Numbered from the stretch's first letter, positions 31,976 through 45,822 are shown. The stretch: 64,000 nucleotides of DNA from Strongylocentrotus droebachiensis (GCA_035222895.1 JAVYIG010002371.1:124001-188000), one strand, 5' to 3'. Numbers and translations are program-made. Notes: generated by a model not told the origin, from the letters alone.

Positions 31976-32671
31976 TATACCACCAACGCTTTCCTTGATG
32001 TAATTAGACGTATAATCAATTTTTAAGTTATAATCTGGCAAGATAAATTTGCGGGGCAGCCATCAGCCCCAAACCCTAGGGCTTCGATTCTCACCACCCG
32101 TTCTCCGACTGATGTTTTCTCTCACTCCTATTCTGATCAGGACTGTCCTGATGAGATGCAGTAGTTGGATGCGAACCCCTCGTCTTTTATGCCATGTCGA
32201 CATAGTAGCCACGTAGTCATGGTATTGTTTTAAGCTTGGTGAAACAGGGTCACCGGAAAGGCCTCCAACAATGGTGACCTATACTATTGGCTAGTGGCTA
32301 CCATTCCCAGGTTACACGAACAAAACTTCTAGTAGTTAGTCATATTAGAAACGCATGAAAAAATCACAACTTTGACACTGAGTGACAATAGAAACATAAT
32401 GACATCAGGTTGTCTTTCCATAATCCTTAAGAACAAACACTAAAATCATGTAATAAAAACTATTGAAATACTTTTCATCACATCATGTTCGAGTTACTAC
32501 AACGTCAAGGTACCACAATGTATTATCTAGGATTGATAATCTATCTACTTTCTTTCTTCTCCATTACTTTTTTCTTTGAAGAAAAAAAATGTATAAAATT
32601 CTGATTAGAAGAATGAATAACATTATCTAAAATACATTTGAAAAGGCTGATATTTAAAAAAAAAGTACAAA

Positions 32672-32678
32672 CGCTCCT

Positions 32679-32725
<47 letters not shown>

Positions 32726-32745
32726 GCCAATTGCGCCACAGAAGC
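32672..32745 (-). tRNA. tRNA-Asn (GTT), class A
   Basis: Consensus body. First complete minus-strand unit after the transposon. Confidence 0.95.
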
Positions 32746-33006
32746 TTCGTTATACAGCCATTATAGTTGGCTTTGACAGTACCTGTAATTGTTTCAAAGC
32801 AAAATATAGGTAGAGCTTTGAATTCTGGTTCAAGCATGTAAATTAAACTGTCTTTTTTGTACACTCTCTAACTTTCAAAATGTATTGTGATCAAAAGAAT
32901 TCACTAGATCCGTTATGAAGTTTCTATTTTTGTTTTCAGTTACGGAAGAACCAACCAAAATAAGATAAAATCACTACAACAAATAAAACGAAATAATAAA
33001 ACAATA

Positions 33007-33078
33007 TGCGTTGGCCGGGAATCGAACCCGGGTCAATTGCTTGGAAGGCAACTATGCTAACCACTATACCACCAACGC
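33007..33078 (-). tRNA. tRNA-Gly (TCC), g1
   Basis: Consensus 72-nt body, A discriminator. Confidence 0.95.
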
Positions 33079-33759
33079 TTTCCTTGATGTAATTAGATGT
33101 ATAAACAATTTTTAAGTTATAAACTGGCAAGATAAATTTGCGGGGCAGCCATCAGCCCCAAACCCTAGGGCTTCGATTCTCACCACCCGTTCTCCGACTG
33201 ATGTTTTCTCTCACTCCTATTCTGATCAGGACTGTCCTGATGAGATGCAGTAGTTGGATGCGAACCCCTCGTCTTTTATGCCATGTCGACATAGTAGCCA
33301 CGTAGTCATGGTATTGTTTTAAGCTTGGTGAAACAGGGTCACCGGAAAGGCCTCCAAAAATGGTGACCTATACTATTGGCTAGTGGCTACCATTCCCAGG
33401 TTACACGAACAAAACTTCTAGTAGTTAGTCATATTAGAAACGCATGAAAAAATCACAACTTTGACAACGAGTGACAATAGAAACATAATTACATCAGGTT
33501 GTCTTTCCATAATCCTTAAGAACAAACACTAAAATCCTGTAATAAAAACTATTGAAATACTTTTCATCACATCATGTTCGAGTTACTACAACGTCAAGGT
33601 ACCACAATGTATTATCTAGGATTGATAATCTATCTACTTTCTTTCTTCTCCATTACTTTTTTCTTTGAAGAAAAAAAATGTATAAAATTCTGATTAGAAG
33701 AATGAATAACATTATCTAAAATACATTTGAAAAGGCTGATTTAAAAAAAAAAGTACAAA

Positions 33760-33766
33760 CGCTCCT

Positions 33767-33813
<47 letters not shown>

Positions 33814-33833
33814 GCCAATTGCGCCACAGAAGC
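33760..33833 (-). tRNA. tRNA-Asn (GTT), class B
   Basis: Consensus body; T10 terminator variant. Confidence 0.95.
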
Positions 33834-34094
33834 TTCGTTATACAGCCATTATAGTTGGCTTTGACAGTACCTGTAATTGTTTTAAAGCAAAATATAGGTA
33901 GAGCTTTGAATTCTGTTTCAAGCATGTAAATTAAACTGTCTTTTTTGTACACTCTCTAACTTTCAAAATGTATTGTGATCAAAAGAATTCACTAGATCCG
34001 TTATGAAGTTTCTATTTTTGTATTCAGTTACGGAAGAACCAACCAAAATAAGATAAAATAACTACAACAAATAAAACGAAATAATAAAACAATA

Positions 34095-34166
34095 TGCGTT
34101 GGCCGGGAATCGAACCCGGGTCAATTGCTTGGAAGGCAACTATGCTAACCACTATACCACCAACGC
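34095..34166 (-). tRNA. tRNA-Gly (TCC), g2
   Basis: Consensus body. The 5' flank has a private A (GCAAGAAAAATTTGC, 34213-34227). Confidence 0.95.
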
Positions 34167-34849
34167 TTTCCTTGATGTAATTTGATGTATAATCAATTTT
34201 TAAGTAATAAACTGGCAAGAAAAATTTGCGGGGCAGCCATCATCCCCAAACCCTAGGGCTTCGATTCTCACCACCCCTTCTCCGACTGATATTTTCTCTT
34301 ACTCCTATTCTGATCAGGACTGTCCTGATAAGATGCAGTAGTTGGACGCGAACCCCTCGTCTTTTACGCCACGTCGACACAGTAGCCACGTAGTCATGGT
34401 ATTGTTCTAAGCTTGGTGAAACAGGGTCACCGGACAGGCCTCCAACAATGGTGACCTATACTATTGGCTAGTGGCTACCATTCCCAGGTTACACGAACAA
34501 AACTTCTAGTAGTTAGTCATATTAGAAACGCATGAAAATATCACAACTTTGACACTGAGTGACAATAGAAACATACTGAGCATCAGGTTGTCTTTCCATA
34601 ATCCTTAAGAACAAACACTAAAATCCTGTAATAAAAACTATTGAAATACTTTTCATCACATCATGTTCGAGTTACTACAACGTCAAGGTACCACAATGTA
34701 TTATCTAGGATTGATAATCTATCTACTTTCTTTCTTCTCCATTACTTTTTTCTTTGAAGAAAAAAAATGTATAAAATTCTGATTAGAAGAATGAATAACA
34801 TTATCTAAAATACATTTGAAAAGGCTGATATTTAAAAAAAAAGTACAAA

Positions 34850-34856
34850 CGCTCCT

Positions 34857-34903
<47 letters not shown>

Positions 34904-34923
34904 GCCAATTGCGCCACAGAAGC
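34850..34923 (-). tRNA. tRNA-Asn (GTT), class A
   Basis: Consensus body. Starts the A-B pair repeated 2179 bp further on. Confidence 0.95.
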
Positions 34924-35184
34924 TTCGTTATACAGCCATTATAGTTGGCTTTGACAGTACCTGTAATTGTTTCAAAGCAAAATATAGGTAGAGCTTTGAA
35001 TTCTGGTTCAAGCATGTAAATTAAACTGTCTTTTTTGTACACTCTCTAACTTTCAAAATGTATTGTGATCAAAAGAATTCACTAGATCCGTTATGAAGTT
35101 TCTATTTTTGCTTTCAGTTACGGAAGAACCAACCAAAATAAGATAAAATCACTACAACAAATAAAACGAAATAATAAAACAATA

Positions 35185-35256
35185 TGCGTTGGCCGGGAAT
35201 CGAACCCGGGTCAATTGCTTGGAAGGCAACTATGCTAACCACTATACCACCAACGC
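35185..35256 (-). tRNA. tRNA-Gly (TCC), g1
   Basis: Consensus body; spacer with the ATTCCCACC/TTTTATCTC variant. Confidence 0.95.
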
Positions 35257-35938
35257 TTTCCTTGATGTAATTAGATGTATAAACAATTTTTAAGTTATAA
35301 ACTGGCAAGATAAATTTGCGGGGCAGCCATCAGCCCCAAACCCTAGGGCTTCGATTCCCACCACCCGTTCTCCGACTGATGTTTTATCTCACTCCTATTC
35401 TGATCAGGACTGTCCTGATGAGATGCAGTAGTTGGATGCGAACCCCTCGTCTTTTATGCCATGTCGACATAGTAGCCACGTAGTCATGGTATTGTTTTAA
35501 GCTTGGTGAAACAGGGTCACCGGAAAGGCCTCCAACAATGGTGACCTATACTATTGGCTAGTGGCTACCATTCCCAGGTTACACGAACAAAACTTCTACT
35601 AGTTAGTCATATTAGAAACGCATGAAAAAATCACAACTTTGACAACGAGTGACAATAGAAACATAATAACATCAGGTTGTCTCTCCATAATCCTTCAGAA
35701 CAAACACTAAAATCCTGTAATAAAAACTATTGAAATACTTTTCATCACATCATGTTCGAGTTACTACAACGTCAAGGTACCACAATGTATTATCTAGGAT
35801 TGATAATCTATCTACTTTCTTTCTTCTCCATTACTTTTTTCTTTTGAAGAAAAAAAATGTATACAATTCTGATTAGAAGAATGAATAACATTATCTAAAA
35901 TACATTTGAAAAGGCTGATTTAAAAAAAAAAGTACAAA

Positions 35939-35945
35939 CGCTCCT

Positions 35946-35992
<47 letters not shown>

Positions 35993-36012
35993 GCCAATTG
36001 CGCCACAGAAGC
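35939..36012 (-). tRNA. tRNA-Asn (GTT), class B
   Basis: Consensus body; CTTTTGAAG 3' flank. Confidence 0.95.
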
Positions 36013-36273
36013 TTCGTTATACAGCCATTATAGTTGGCTTTGACAGTACCTGTAATTGTTTTAAAGCAAAATATAGGTAGAGCTTTGAATTCTGTTTCAA
36101 GCATGTAAATTAAACTGTCTTTTTTGTACACTCTCTAACTTTCAAAATGTATTGTGATCAAAAGAATTCACTAGATCCGTTATGAAGTTTCTATTTTTGT
36201 ATTCAGTTACGGAAGAACCAACCAAAATAAGATAAAATAACTACAACAAATAAAACGAAATAATAAAACAATA

Positions 36274-36345
36274 TGCGTTGGCCGGGAATCGAAACCGGGT
36301 CAATTGCTTGGAAGGCAACTATGCTAACCACTATACCACCAACGC
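36274..36345 (-). tRNA. tRNA-Gly (TCC), g2, G53-to-T
   Basis: The T-stem reads CCGGT against CCCGG, so the near-universal G53-C61 pair is lost and the B box becomes GTTTCGATTCC. Probably less active. Confidence 0.85.
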
Positions 36346-37028
36346 TTTCCTTGATGTAATTTGATGTATAATCAATTTTTAAGTAATAAACTGGCAAGAT
36401 AAATTTGCGGGGCAGCCATCATCCCCAAACCCTAGGGCTTCGATTCTCACCACCCCTTCTCCGACTGATATTTTCTCTTACTCCTATTCTGATCAGGACT
36501 GTCCTGATAAGATGCAGTAGTTGGACGCGAACCCCTCGTCTTTTACGCCACGTCGACACAGTAGCCACGTAGTCATGGTATTGTTCTAAGCTTGGTGAAA
36601 CAGGGTCACCGGACAGGCCTCCAACAATGGTGACCTATACTATTGGCTAGTGGCTACCATTCCCAGGTTACACGAACAAAACTTCTAGTAGTTAGTCATA
36701 TTAGAAACGCATGAAAATATCACAACTTTGACACTGAGTGACAATAGAAACATACTGAGCATCAGGTTGTCTTTCCATAATCCTTAAGAACAAACACTAA
36801 AATCCTGTAATAAAAACTATTGAAATACTTTTCATCACATCATGTTCGAGTTACTACAACGTCAAGGTACCACAATGTATTATCTAGGATTGATAATCTA
36901 TCTACTTTCTTTCTTCTCCATTACTTTTTTCTTTGAAGAAAAAAAATGTATAAAATTCTGATTAGAAGAATGAATAACATTATCTAAAATACATTTGAAA
37001 AGGCTGATATTTAAAAAAAAAGTACAAA

Positions 37029-37035
37029 CGCTCCT

Positions 37036-37082
<47 letters not shown>

Positions 37083-37102
37083 GCCAATTGCGCCACAGAA
37101 GC
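37029..37102 (-). tRNA. tRNA-Asn (GTT), class A
   Basis: Consensus body; second A of the A-B pair repeat. Confidence 0.95.
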
Positions 37103-37363
37103 TTCGTTATACAGCCATTATAGTTGGCTTTGACAGTACCTGTAATTGTTTCAAAGCAAAATATAGGTAGAGCTTTGAATTCTGGTTCAAGCATGTAAAT
37201 TAAACTGTCTTTTTTGTACACTCTCTAACTTTCAAAATGTATTGTGATCAAAAGAATTCACTAGATCCGTTATGAAGTTTCTATTTTTGCTTTCAGTTAC
37301 GGAAGAACCAACCAAAATAAGATAAAATCACTACAACAAATAAAACGAAATAATAAAACAATA

Positions 37364-37435
37364 TGCGTTGGCCGGGAATCGAACCCGGGTCAATTGCTTG
37401 GAAGGCAACTATGCTAACCACTATACCACCAACGC
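37364..37435 (-). tRNA. tRNA-Gly (TCC), g1
   Basis: Consensus body; same spacer variant as 35185. Confidence 0.95.
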
Positions 37436-38117
37436 TTTCCTTGATGTAATTAGATGTATAAACAATTTTTAAGTTATAAACTGGCAAGATAAATTTGCGG
37501 GGCAGCCATCAGCCCCAAACCCTAGGGCTTCGATTCCCACCACCCGTTCTCCGACTGATGTTTTATCTCACTCCTATTCTGATCAGGACTGTCCTGATGA
37601 GATGCAGTAGTTGGATGCGAACCCCTCGTCTTTTATGCCATGTCGACATAGTAGCCACGTAGTCATGGTATTGTTTTAAGCTTGGTGAAACAGGGTCACC
37701 GGAAAGGCCTCCAACAATGGTGACCTATACTATTGGCTAGTGGCTACCATTCCCAGGTTACACGAACAAAACTTCTACTAGTTAGTCATATTAGAAACGC
37801 ATGAAAAAATCACAACTTTGACAACGAGTGACAATAGAAACATAATAACATCAGGTTGTCTCTCCATAATCCTTCAGAACAAACACTAAAATCCTGTAAT
37901 AAAAACTATTGAAATACTTTTCATCACATCATGTTCGAGTTACTACAACGTCAAGGTACCACAATGTATTATCTAGGATTGATAATCTATCTACTTTCTT
38001 TCTTCTCCATTACTTTTTTCTTTTGAAGAAAAAAAATGTATACAATTCTGATTAGAAGAATGAATAACATTATCTAAAATACATTTGAAAAGGCTGATTT
38101 AAAAAAAAAAGTACAAA

Positions 38118-38124
38118 CGCTCCT

Positions 38125-38171
<47 letters not shown>

Positions 38172-38191
38172 GCCAATTGCGCCACAGAAGC
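38118..38191 (-). tRNA. tRNA-Asn (GTT), class B
   Basis: Consensus body; twin of 35939. Confidence 0.95.
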
Positions 38192-38452
38192 TTCGTTATA
38201 CAGCCATTATAGTTGGCTTTGACAGTACCTGTAATTGTTTTAAAGCAAAATATAGGTAGAGCTTTGAATTCTGTTTCAAGCATGTAAATTAAACTGTCTT
38301 TTTTGTACACTCTCTAACTTTCAAAATGTATTGTGATCAAAAGAATTCACTAGATCCGTTATGAAGTTTCTATTTTTGTATTCAGTTACGGAAGAACCAA
38401 CCAAAATAAGATAAAATAACTACAACAAATAAAACGAAATAATAAAACAATA

Positions 38453-38524
38453 TGCGTTGGCCGGGAATCGAAACCGGGTCAATTGCTTGGAAGGCAACTA
38501 TGCTAACCACTATACCACCAACGC
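38453..38524 (-). tRNA. tRNA-Gly (TCC), g2, G53-to-T
   Basis: Same broken G53-C61 pair as 36274, 2179 bp away. Confidence 0.85.
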
Positions 38525-39206
38525 TTTCCTTGATGTAATTTGATGTATAATCAATTTTTAAGTAATAAACTGGCAAGATAAATTTGCGGGGCAGCCATCA
38601 TCCCCAAACCCTAGGGCTTCGATTCTCACCACCCCTTCTCCGACTGATATTTTCTCTTACTCCTATTCTGATCAGGACTGTCCTGATAAGATGCAGTAGT
38701 TGGACGCGAACCCCTCGTCTTTTACGCCACGTCGACACAGTAGCCACGTAGTCATGGTATTGTTCTAAGCTTGGTGAAACAGGGTCACCGGACAGGCCTC
38801 CAACAATGGTGACCTATACTATTGGCTAGTGGCTACCATTCCCAGGTTACACGAACAAAACTTCTAGTAGTTAGTCATATTAGAAACGCATGAAAATATC
38901 ACAACTTTGACACTGAGTGACAATAGAAACATAATTACATCAGGTTGTCTTTCCATAATCCTTAAGAACAAACACTAAAATCCTGTAATAAAAACTATTG
39001 AAATACTTTTCATCACATCATGTTCGAGTTACTACAACGTCAAGGTACCACAATGTATTATCTAGGATTGATAATCTATCTACTTTCTTTCTTCTCCATT
39101 ACTTTTTTCTTTGAAGAAAAAAAATGTATAAAATTCTGATTAGAAGAATGAATAACATTATCTAAAATACATTTGAAAAGGCTGATATTTAAAAAAAAAG
39201 TACAAA

Positions 39207-39213
39207 CGCTCCT

Positions 39214-39260
<47 letters not shown>

Positions 39261-39280
39261 GCCAATTGCGCCACAGAAGC
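39207..39280 (-). tRNA. tRNA-Asn (GTT), class A
   Basis: Consensus body; start of the block repeated 15,258 bp downstream. Confidence 0.95.
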
Positions 39281-39541
39281 TTCGTTATACAGCCATTATA
39301 GTTGGCTTTGACAGTACCTGTAATTGTTTCAAAGCAAAATATAGGTAGAGCTTTGAATTCTGGTTCAAGCATGTAAATTAAACTGTCTTTTTTGTACACT
39401 CTCTAACTTTCAAAATGTATTGTGATCAAAAGAATTCACTAGATCCGTTATGAAGTTTCTATTTTTGCTTTCAGTTACGGAAGAACCAACCAAAATAAGA
39501 TAAAATAACTACAACAAATAAAACGAAATAATAAAACAATA

Positions 39542-39613
39542 TGCGTTGGCCGGGAATCGAACCCGGGTCAATTGCTTGGAAGGCAACTATGCTAACCACT
39601 ATACCACCAACGC
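39542..39613 (-). tRNA. tRNA-Gly (TCC), g3
   Basis: Consensus body; spacer with CTCCTAGTCTG variant. Confidence 0.95.
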
Positions 39614-40297
39614 TTTCCTTGATGTAATTAGATGTATAATCAATTTTTAAGTTATAAACTGGCAAGATAAATTTGCGGGGCAGCCATCAGCCCCAAACCC
39701 TAGGGCTTCGATTCTCACCACCCCTTCTCCGACTGATGTTTTCTCTCACTCCTAGTCTGATCAGGACTGTCCTGATAAGATGCAGTAGTTGGACGCGAAC
39801 CCCTCGTCTTTTATGCCACGTCGACACAGTAGCCACGTAGTCATGGTATTGTTCTAAGCTTGGTGAAACAGGGTCACCGGAAAGGCCTCCAACAATGGTG
39901 ATCTGACCTATTGGCTAGTGGCTACCATTCCCAGGTTACACGAACAAAACTTCTACTAGTTAGTCATATTAGAAACGCATGAAAAAATCACAACTTTGAC
40001 ACTGAGTGACAATAGAAACATACTGAGCATCAGGTTGTCTTTCCATAATCCTTAAGAACAAACACTAAAATCATGTAATGAAAACTATTGTAATACTTTT
40101 CATCACATCATGTTCGAGTTACTACAACTTCGAGGTACCACAATGTATTATCTAGGATTGATAATTCATCTACTTTCTTTCTTCTCCATTACTTTGTTCT
40201 TTTGAAGAAAAAAAATGTATAAAATTCTGATTAGAAGAATGAATAACATTATCTAAAATACATTTGAAAAGGCTGATATTTAAAAAAAAAGTACAAA

Positions 40298-40304
40298 CGC
40301 TCCT

Positions 40305-40351
<47 letters not shown>

Positions 40352-40371
40352 GCCAATTGCGCCACAGAAGC
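40298..40371 (-). tRNA. tRNA-Asn (GTT), class C
   Basis: Consensus body; first class C unit. Confidence 0.95.
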
Positions 40372-40632
40372 TTCGTTATACAGCCATTATAGTTGGTTTT
40401 GACAGTACCTGTAATTGTTTTAAAGCAAAATATAGGTAGAGCTTTGAATTCTGTTTCAAGCATGTAAATTAAACTGTCTTTTTTGTACACTCTCTAACTT
40501 TCAAAATGTATTGTGATCAAAAGAATTCACTAGATCCGTTATGAAGTTTCTATTTTTGTTTTCAGTTACGGAAGAACCAACCAAAATAAGATAAAATAAC
40601 TACAACAAATAAAACGAAATAATAAAACAATA

Positions 40633-40704
40633 TGCGTTGGCCGGGAATCGAACCCGGGTCAATTGCTTGGAAGGCAACTATGCTAACCACTATACCACCA
40701 ACGC
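40633..40704 (-). tRNA. tRNA-Gly (TCC), g1
   Basis: Consensus body. Confidence 0.95.
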
Positions 40705-41386
40705 TTTCCTTGATGTAATTAGATGTATAAACAATTTTTAAGTTATAAACTGGCAAGATAAATTTGCGGGGCAGCCATCAGCCCCAAACCCTAGGGCTTC
40801 GATTCTCACCACCCCTTCTCCGACTGATGTTTTCTCTCACTCCTATTCTGATCAGGACTGTCCTGATGAGATGCAGTAGTTGGATGCGAACCCCTCGTCT
40901 TTTATGCCATGTCGACATAGTAGCCACGTAGTCATGGTATTGTTTTAAGCTTGGTGAAACAGGGTCACCGGAAAGGCCTCCAACAATGGTGACCTATACT
41001 ATTGGCTAGTGGCTACCATTCCCAGGTTACACGAACAAAACTTCTAGTAGTTAGTCATATTAGAAACGCATGAAAAAATCACAACTTTGACAACGAGTGA
41101 CAATAGAAACATAATTACATCAGGTTGTCTTTCCATAATCCTTAAGAACAAACACTAAAATCCTGTAATAAAAACTATTGAAATACTTTTCATCACATCA
41201 TGTTCGAGTTACTACAACGTCAAGGTACCACAATGTATTATCTAGGATTGATAATCTATCTACTTTCTTTCTTCTCCATTACTTTTTTCTTTGAAGAAAA
41301 AAAATGTATAAAATTCTGATTAGAAGAATGAATAACATTATCTAAAATACATTTGAAAAGGCTGATATTTAAAAAAAAAGTACAAA

Positions 41387-41393
41387 CGCTCCT

Positions 41394-41440
<47 letters not shown>

Positions 41441-41460
41441 GCCAATTGCGCCACAGAAGC
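41387..41460 (-). tRNA. tRNA-Asn (GTT), class A
   Basis: Consensus body. Confidence 0.95.
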
Positions 41461-41721
41461 TTCGTTATACAGCCATTATAGTTGGCTTTGACAGTACCTG
41501 TAATTGTTTCAAAGCAAAATATAGGTAGAGCTTTGAATTCTGGTTCAAGCATGTAAATTAAACTGTCTTTTTTGTACACTCTCTAACTTTCAAAATGTAT
41601 TGTGATCAAAAGAATTCACTAGATCCGTTATGAAGTTTCTATTTTTGCTTTCAGTTACGGAAGAACCAACCAAAATAAGATAAAATCACTACAACAAATA
41701 AAACGAAATAATAAAACAATA

Positions 41722-41793
41722 TGCGTTGGCCGGGAATCGAACCCGGGTCAATTGCTTGGAAGGCAACTATGCTAACCACTATACCACCAACGC
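41722..41793 (-). tRNA. tRNA-Gly (TCC), g2
   Basis: Consensus body. Class differs from its 15,258-bp partner (56980, g1), marking a patch exchange. Confidence 0.95.
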
Positions 41794-42475
41794 TTTCCTT
41801 GATGTAATTTGATGTATAATCAATTTTTAAGTAATAAACTGGCAAGATAAATTTGCGGGGCAGCCATCATCCCCAAACCCTAGGGCTTCGATTCTCACCA
41901 CCCCTTCTCCGACTGATATTTTCTCTTACTCCTATTCTGATCAGGACTGTCCTGATAAGATGCAGTAGTTGGACGCGAACCCCTCGTCTTTTACGCCACG
42001 TCGACACAGTAGCCACGTAGTCATGGTATTGTTCTAAGCTTGGTGAAACAGGGTCACCGGACAGGCCTCCAACAATGGTGACCTATACTATTGGCTAGTG
42101 GCTACCATTCCCAGGTTACACGAACAAAACTTCTAGTAGTTAGTCATATTAGAAACGCATGAAAATATCACAACTTTGACACTGAGTGACAATAGAAACA
42201 TAATTACATCAGGTTGTCTTTCCATAATCCTTAAGAACAAACACTAAAATCCTGTAATAAAAACTATTGAAATACTTTTCATCACATCATGTTCGAGTTA
42301 CTACAACGTCAAGGTACCACAATGTATTATCTAGGATTGATAATCTATCTACTTTCTTTCTTCTCCATTACTTTTTTCTTTTGAAGAAAAAAAATGTATA
42401 CAATTCTGATTAGAAGAATGAATAACATTATCTAAAATACATTTGAAAAGGCTGATTTAAAAAAAAAAGTACAAA

Positions 42476-42482
42476 CGCTCCT

Positions 42483-42529
<47 letters not shown>

Positions 42530-42549
42530 GCCAATTGCGCCACAGAAGC
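42476..42549 (-). tRNA. tRNA-Asn (GTT), class B
   Basis: Consensus body. Confidence 0.95.
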
Positions 42550-42810
42550 TTCGTTATACAGCCATTATAGTTGGCTTTGACAGTACCTGTAATTGTTTTA
42601 AAGCAAAATATAGGTAGAGCTTTGAATTCTGTTTCAAGCATGTAAATTAAACTGTCTTTTTTGTACACTCTCTAACTTTCAAAATGTATTGTGATCAAAA
42701 GAATTCACTAGATCCGTTATGAAGTTTCTATTTTTGTATTCAGTTACGAAAGAACCAACCAAAATAAGATAAAATAACTACAACAAATAAAACGAAATAA
42801 TAAAACAATA

Positions 42811-42882
42811 TGCGTTGGCCGGGAATCGAACCCGGGTCAATTGCTTGGAAGGCAACTATGCTAACCACTATACCACCAACGC
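42811..42882 (-). tRNA. tRNA-Gly (TCC), g2
   Basis: Consensus body. The 3' flank has a private TTACGAAAGAACC (TTACGGAAG elsewhere), shared only with 58069. Confidence 0.95.
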
Positions 42883-43566
42883 TTTCCTTGATGTAATTTG
42901 ATGTATAATCAATTTTTAAGTAATAAACTGGCAAGATAAATTTGCGGGGCAGCCATCATCCCCAAACCCTAGGGCTTCGATTCTCACCACCCCTTCTCCG
43001 ACTGATATTTTCTCTTACTCCTATTCTGATCAGGACTGTCCTGATAAGATGCAGTAGTTGGACGCGAACCCCTCGTCTTTTACGCCACGTCGACACAGTA
43101 GCCACGTAGTCATGGTATTGTTCTAAGCTTGGTGAAACAGGGTCACCGGACAGGCCTCCAACAATGGTGATCTGACCTATTGGCTAGTGGCTACCATTCC
43201 CAGGTTACACGAACAAAACTTCTACTAGTTAGTCATATTAGAAACGCATGAAAATATCACAACTTTGACACTGAGTGACAATAGAAACATACTGAGCATC
43301 AGGTTGTCTTTCCATAATCCTTAAGAACAAACACTAAAATCATGTAATGAAAACTATTGTAATACTTTTCATCACATCATGTTCGAGTTACTACAACTTC
43401 GAGGTACCACAATGTATTATCTAGGATTGATAATTCATCTACTTTTTTTCTTCTCCATTACTTTGTTCTTTTGAAGAAAAAAAATGTATACAATTCTGAT
43501 TAGAAGAATGAATAACATTATCTAAAATACATTTGAAAAGGCTGATATTTAAAAAAAAAGAACAAA

Positions 43567-43573
43567 CGCTCCT

Positions 43574-43620
<47 letters not shown>

Positions 43621-43640
43621 GCCAATTGCGCCACAGAAGC
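43567..43640 (-). tRNA. tRNA-Asn (GTT), class D
   Basis: Consensus body; D flank found only here and at 58825. Confidence 0.95.
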
Positions 43641-43901
43641 TTCGTTATACAGCCATTATAGTTGGCTTTGACAGTACCTGTAATTGTTTCAAAGCAAAAT
43701 ATAGGTAGAGCTTTGAATTTTGTTTCAAGCATGTAAATTAAACTGTCTTTTTTGTACACTCTCTAACTTTCAAAATGTATTGTGATCAAAAGAATTCACT
43801 AGATCCGTTATGAAGTTTCTATTTTTGTTTTCAGTTACGGAAGAACCAACCAAAATAAGATAAAATAACTACAACAAATAAAACGAAATAATAAAACAAT
43901 A

Positions 43902-43973
43902 TGCGTTGGCCGGGAATCGAACCCGGGTCAATTGCTTGGAAGGCAACTATGCTAACCACTATACCACCAACGC
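43902..43973 (-). tRNA. tRNA-Gly (TCC), g3
   Basis: Consensus body. Confidence 0.95.
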
Positions 43974-44657
43974 TTTCCTTGATGTAATTAGATGTATAAT
44001 CAATTTTTAAGTTATAAACTGGCAAGATAAATTTGCGGGGCAGCCATCAGCCCCAAACCCTAGGGCTTCGATTCTCACCACCCCTTCTCCGACTGATGTT
44101 TTCTCTCACTCCTAGTCTGATCAGGACTGTCCTGATAAGATGCAGTAGTTGGACGCGAACCCCTCGTCTTTTATGCCACGTCGACACAGTAGCCACGTAG
44201 TCATGGTATTGTTCTAAGCTTGGTGAAACAGGGTCACCGGAAAGGCCTCCAACAATGGTGATCTGACCTATTGGCTAGTGGCTACCATTCCCAGGTTACA
44301 CGAACAAAACTTCTACTAGTTAGTCATATTAGAAACGCATGAAAAAATCACAACTTTGACACTGAGTGACAATAGAAACATACTGAACATCAGGTTGTCT
44401 TTCCATAATCCTTAAGAACAAACACTAAAATCATGTAATGAAAACTATTGTAATACTTTTCATCACATCATGTTCGAGTTACTACAACTTCGAGGTACCA
44501 CAATGTATTATCTAGGATTGATAATTCATCTACTTTCTTTCTTCTCCATTACTTTGTTCTTTTGAAGAAAAAAAATGTATAAAATTCTGATTAGAAGAAT
44601 GAATAACATTATCTAAAATACATTTGAAAAGGCTGATATTTAAAAAAAAAGTACAAA

Positions 44658-44664
44658 CGCTCCT

Positions 44665-44711
<47 letters not shown>

Positions 44712-44731
44712 GCCAATTGCGCCACAGAAGC
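44658..44731 (-). tRNA. tRNA-Asn (GTT), class C
   Basis: Consensus body. The spacer to its left has a private CATACTGAACATC, shared with the unit at 59916. Confidence 0.95.
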
Positions 44732-44992
44732 TTCGTTATACAGCCATTATAGTTGGTTTTGACAGTACCTGTAATTGTTTTAAAGCAAAATATAGGTAGA
44801 GCTTTGAATTCTGTTTCAAGCATGTAAATTAAACTGTCTTTTTTGTACACTCTCTAACTTTCAAAATGTATTGTGATCAAAAGAATTCACTAGATCCGTT
44901 ATGAAGTTTCTATTTTTGTTTTCAGTTACGGAAGAACCAACCAAAATAAGATAAAATAACTACAACAAATGAAACGAAATAATAAAACAATA

Positions 44993-45064
44993 TGCGTTGG
45001 CCGGGAATCGAACCCGGGGGAATTGCTTGGAAGGCAACTATGCTAACCACTATACCACCAACGC
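44993..45064 (-). tRNA. tRNA-Gly (TCC), g4, variable-region change
   Basis: Sense reads CAATTCCCCCGGG instead of CAATTGACCCGGG: two bases before the T-stem are changed, all stems still pair. Confidence 0.9.
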
Positions 45065-45748
45065 TTTCCTTGATGTAATTTGATGTATAATCAATTGTTA
45101 AGTAATAAACTGGCAAGATAAATTTGCGGGGCAGCCATCATCCCCAAACCCTAGGGCTTCGATTCTCACCACCCCTTCTCCGACTGATATTTTCTCTTAC
45201 TCCTATTCTGATCAGGACTGTCCTGATAAGATGCAGTAGTTGGACGCGAACCCCTCGTCTTTTACGCCACGTCGACACAGTAGCCACGTAGTCATGGTAT
45301 TGTTCTAAGCTTGGTGAAACAGGGTCACCGGAAAGGCCTCCAACAATGGTGATCTGACCTATTGGCTAGTGGCTACCATTCCCAGGTTACACGAACAAAA
45401 CTTCTACTAGTTAGTCATATTAGAAACGCATGAAAAAATCACAACTTTGACACTGAGTGACAATAGAAACATACTGAGCATCAGGTTGTCTTTCCATAAT
45501 CCTTAAGAACAAACACTAAAATCATGTAATGAAAACTATTGTAATACTTTTCATCACATCATGTTCGAGTTACTACAACTTCGAGGTACCACAATGTATT
45601 ATCTAGGATTGATAATTCATCTACTTTCTTTCTTCTCCATTACTTTGTTCTTTTGAAGAAAAAAAATGTATAAAATTCTGATTAGAAGAATGAATAACAT
45701 TATCTAAAATACATTTGAAAAGGCTGATATTTAAAAAAAAAGTACAAA

Positions 45749-45755
45749 CGCTCCT

Positions 45756-45802
<47 letters not shown>

Positions 45803-45822
45803 GCCAATTGCGCCACAGAAGC
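45749..45822 (-). tRNA. tRNA-Asn (GTT), class C
   Basis: Consensus body; unit nearly identical to its right-hand neighbour's, a recent single-unit duplication. Confidence 0.95.

Larger units (their letters stand above)
30044..31989 (-). pseudogene. tRNA-Gly (TCC) split by a hAT-like transposon
   Basis: The 3' part (30044-30101, 58 nt) and 5' part (31976-31989, 14 nt) together make the full consensus 72-nt gene. The transposon and one copy of CTAACCAC separate them in the D-arm near the A box. It cannot give a tRNA while the insert is present. Confidence 0.9.

Noticed and set aside
31745-32041. Lys/Arg-rich ORF on the minus strand
   Set aside because: Translation of the pyrimidine-rich strand at the end of the hAT-like element plus part of the split tRNA-Gly.
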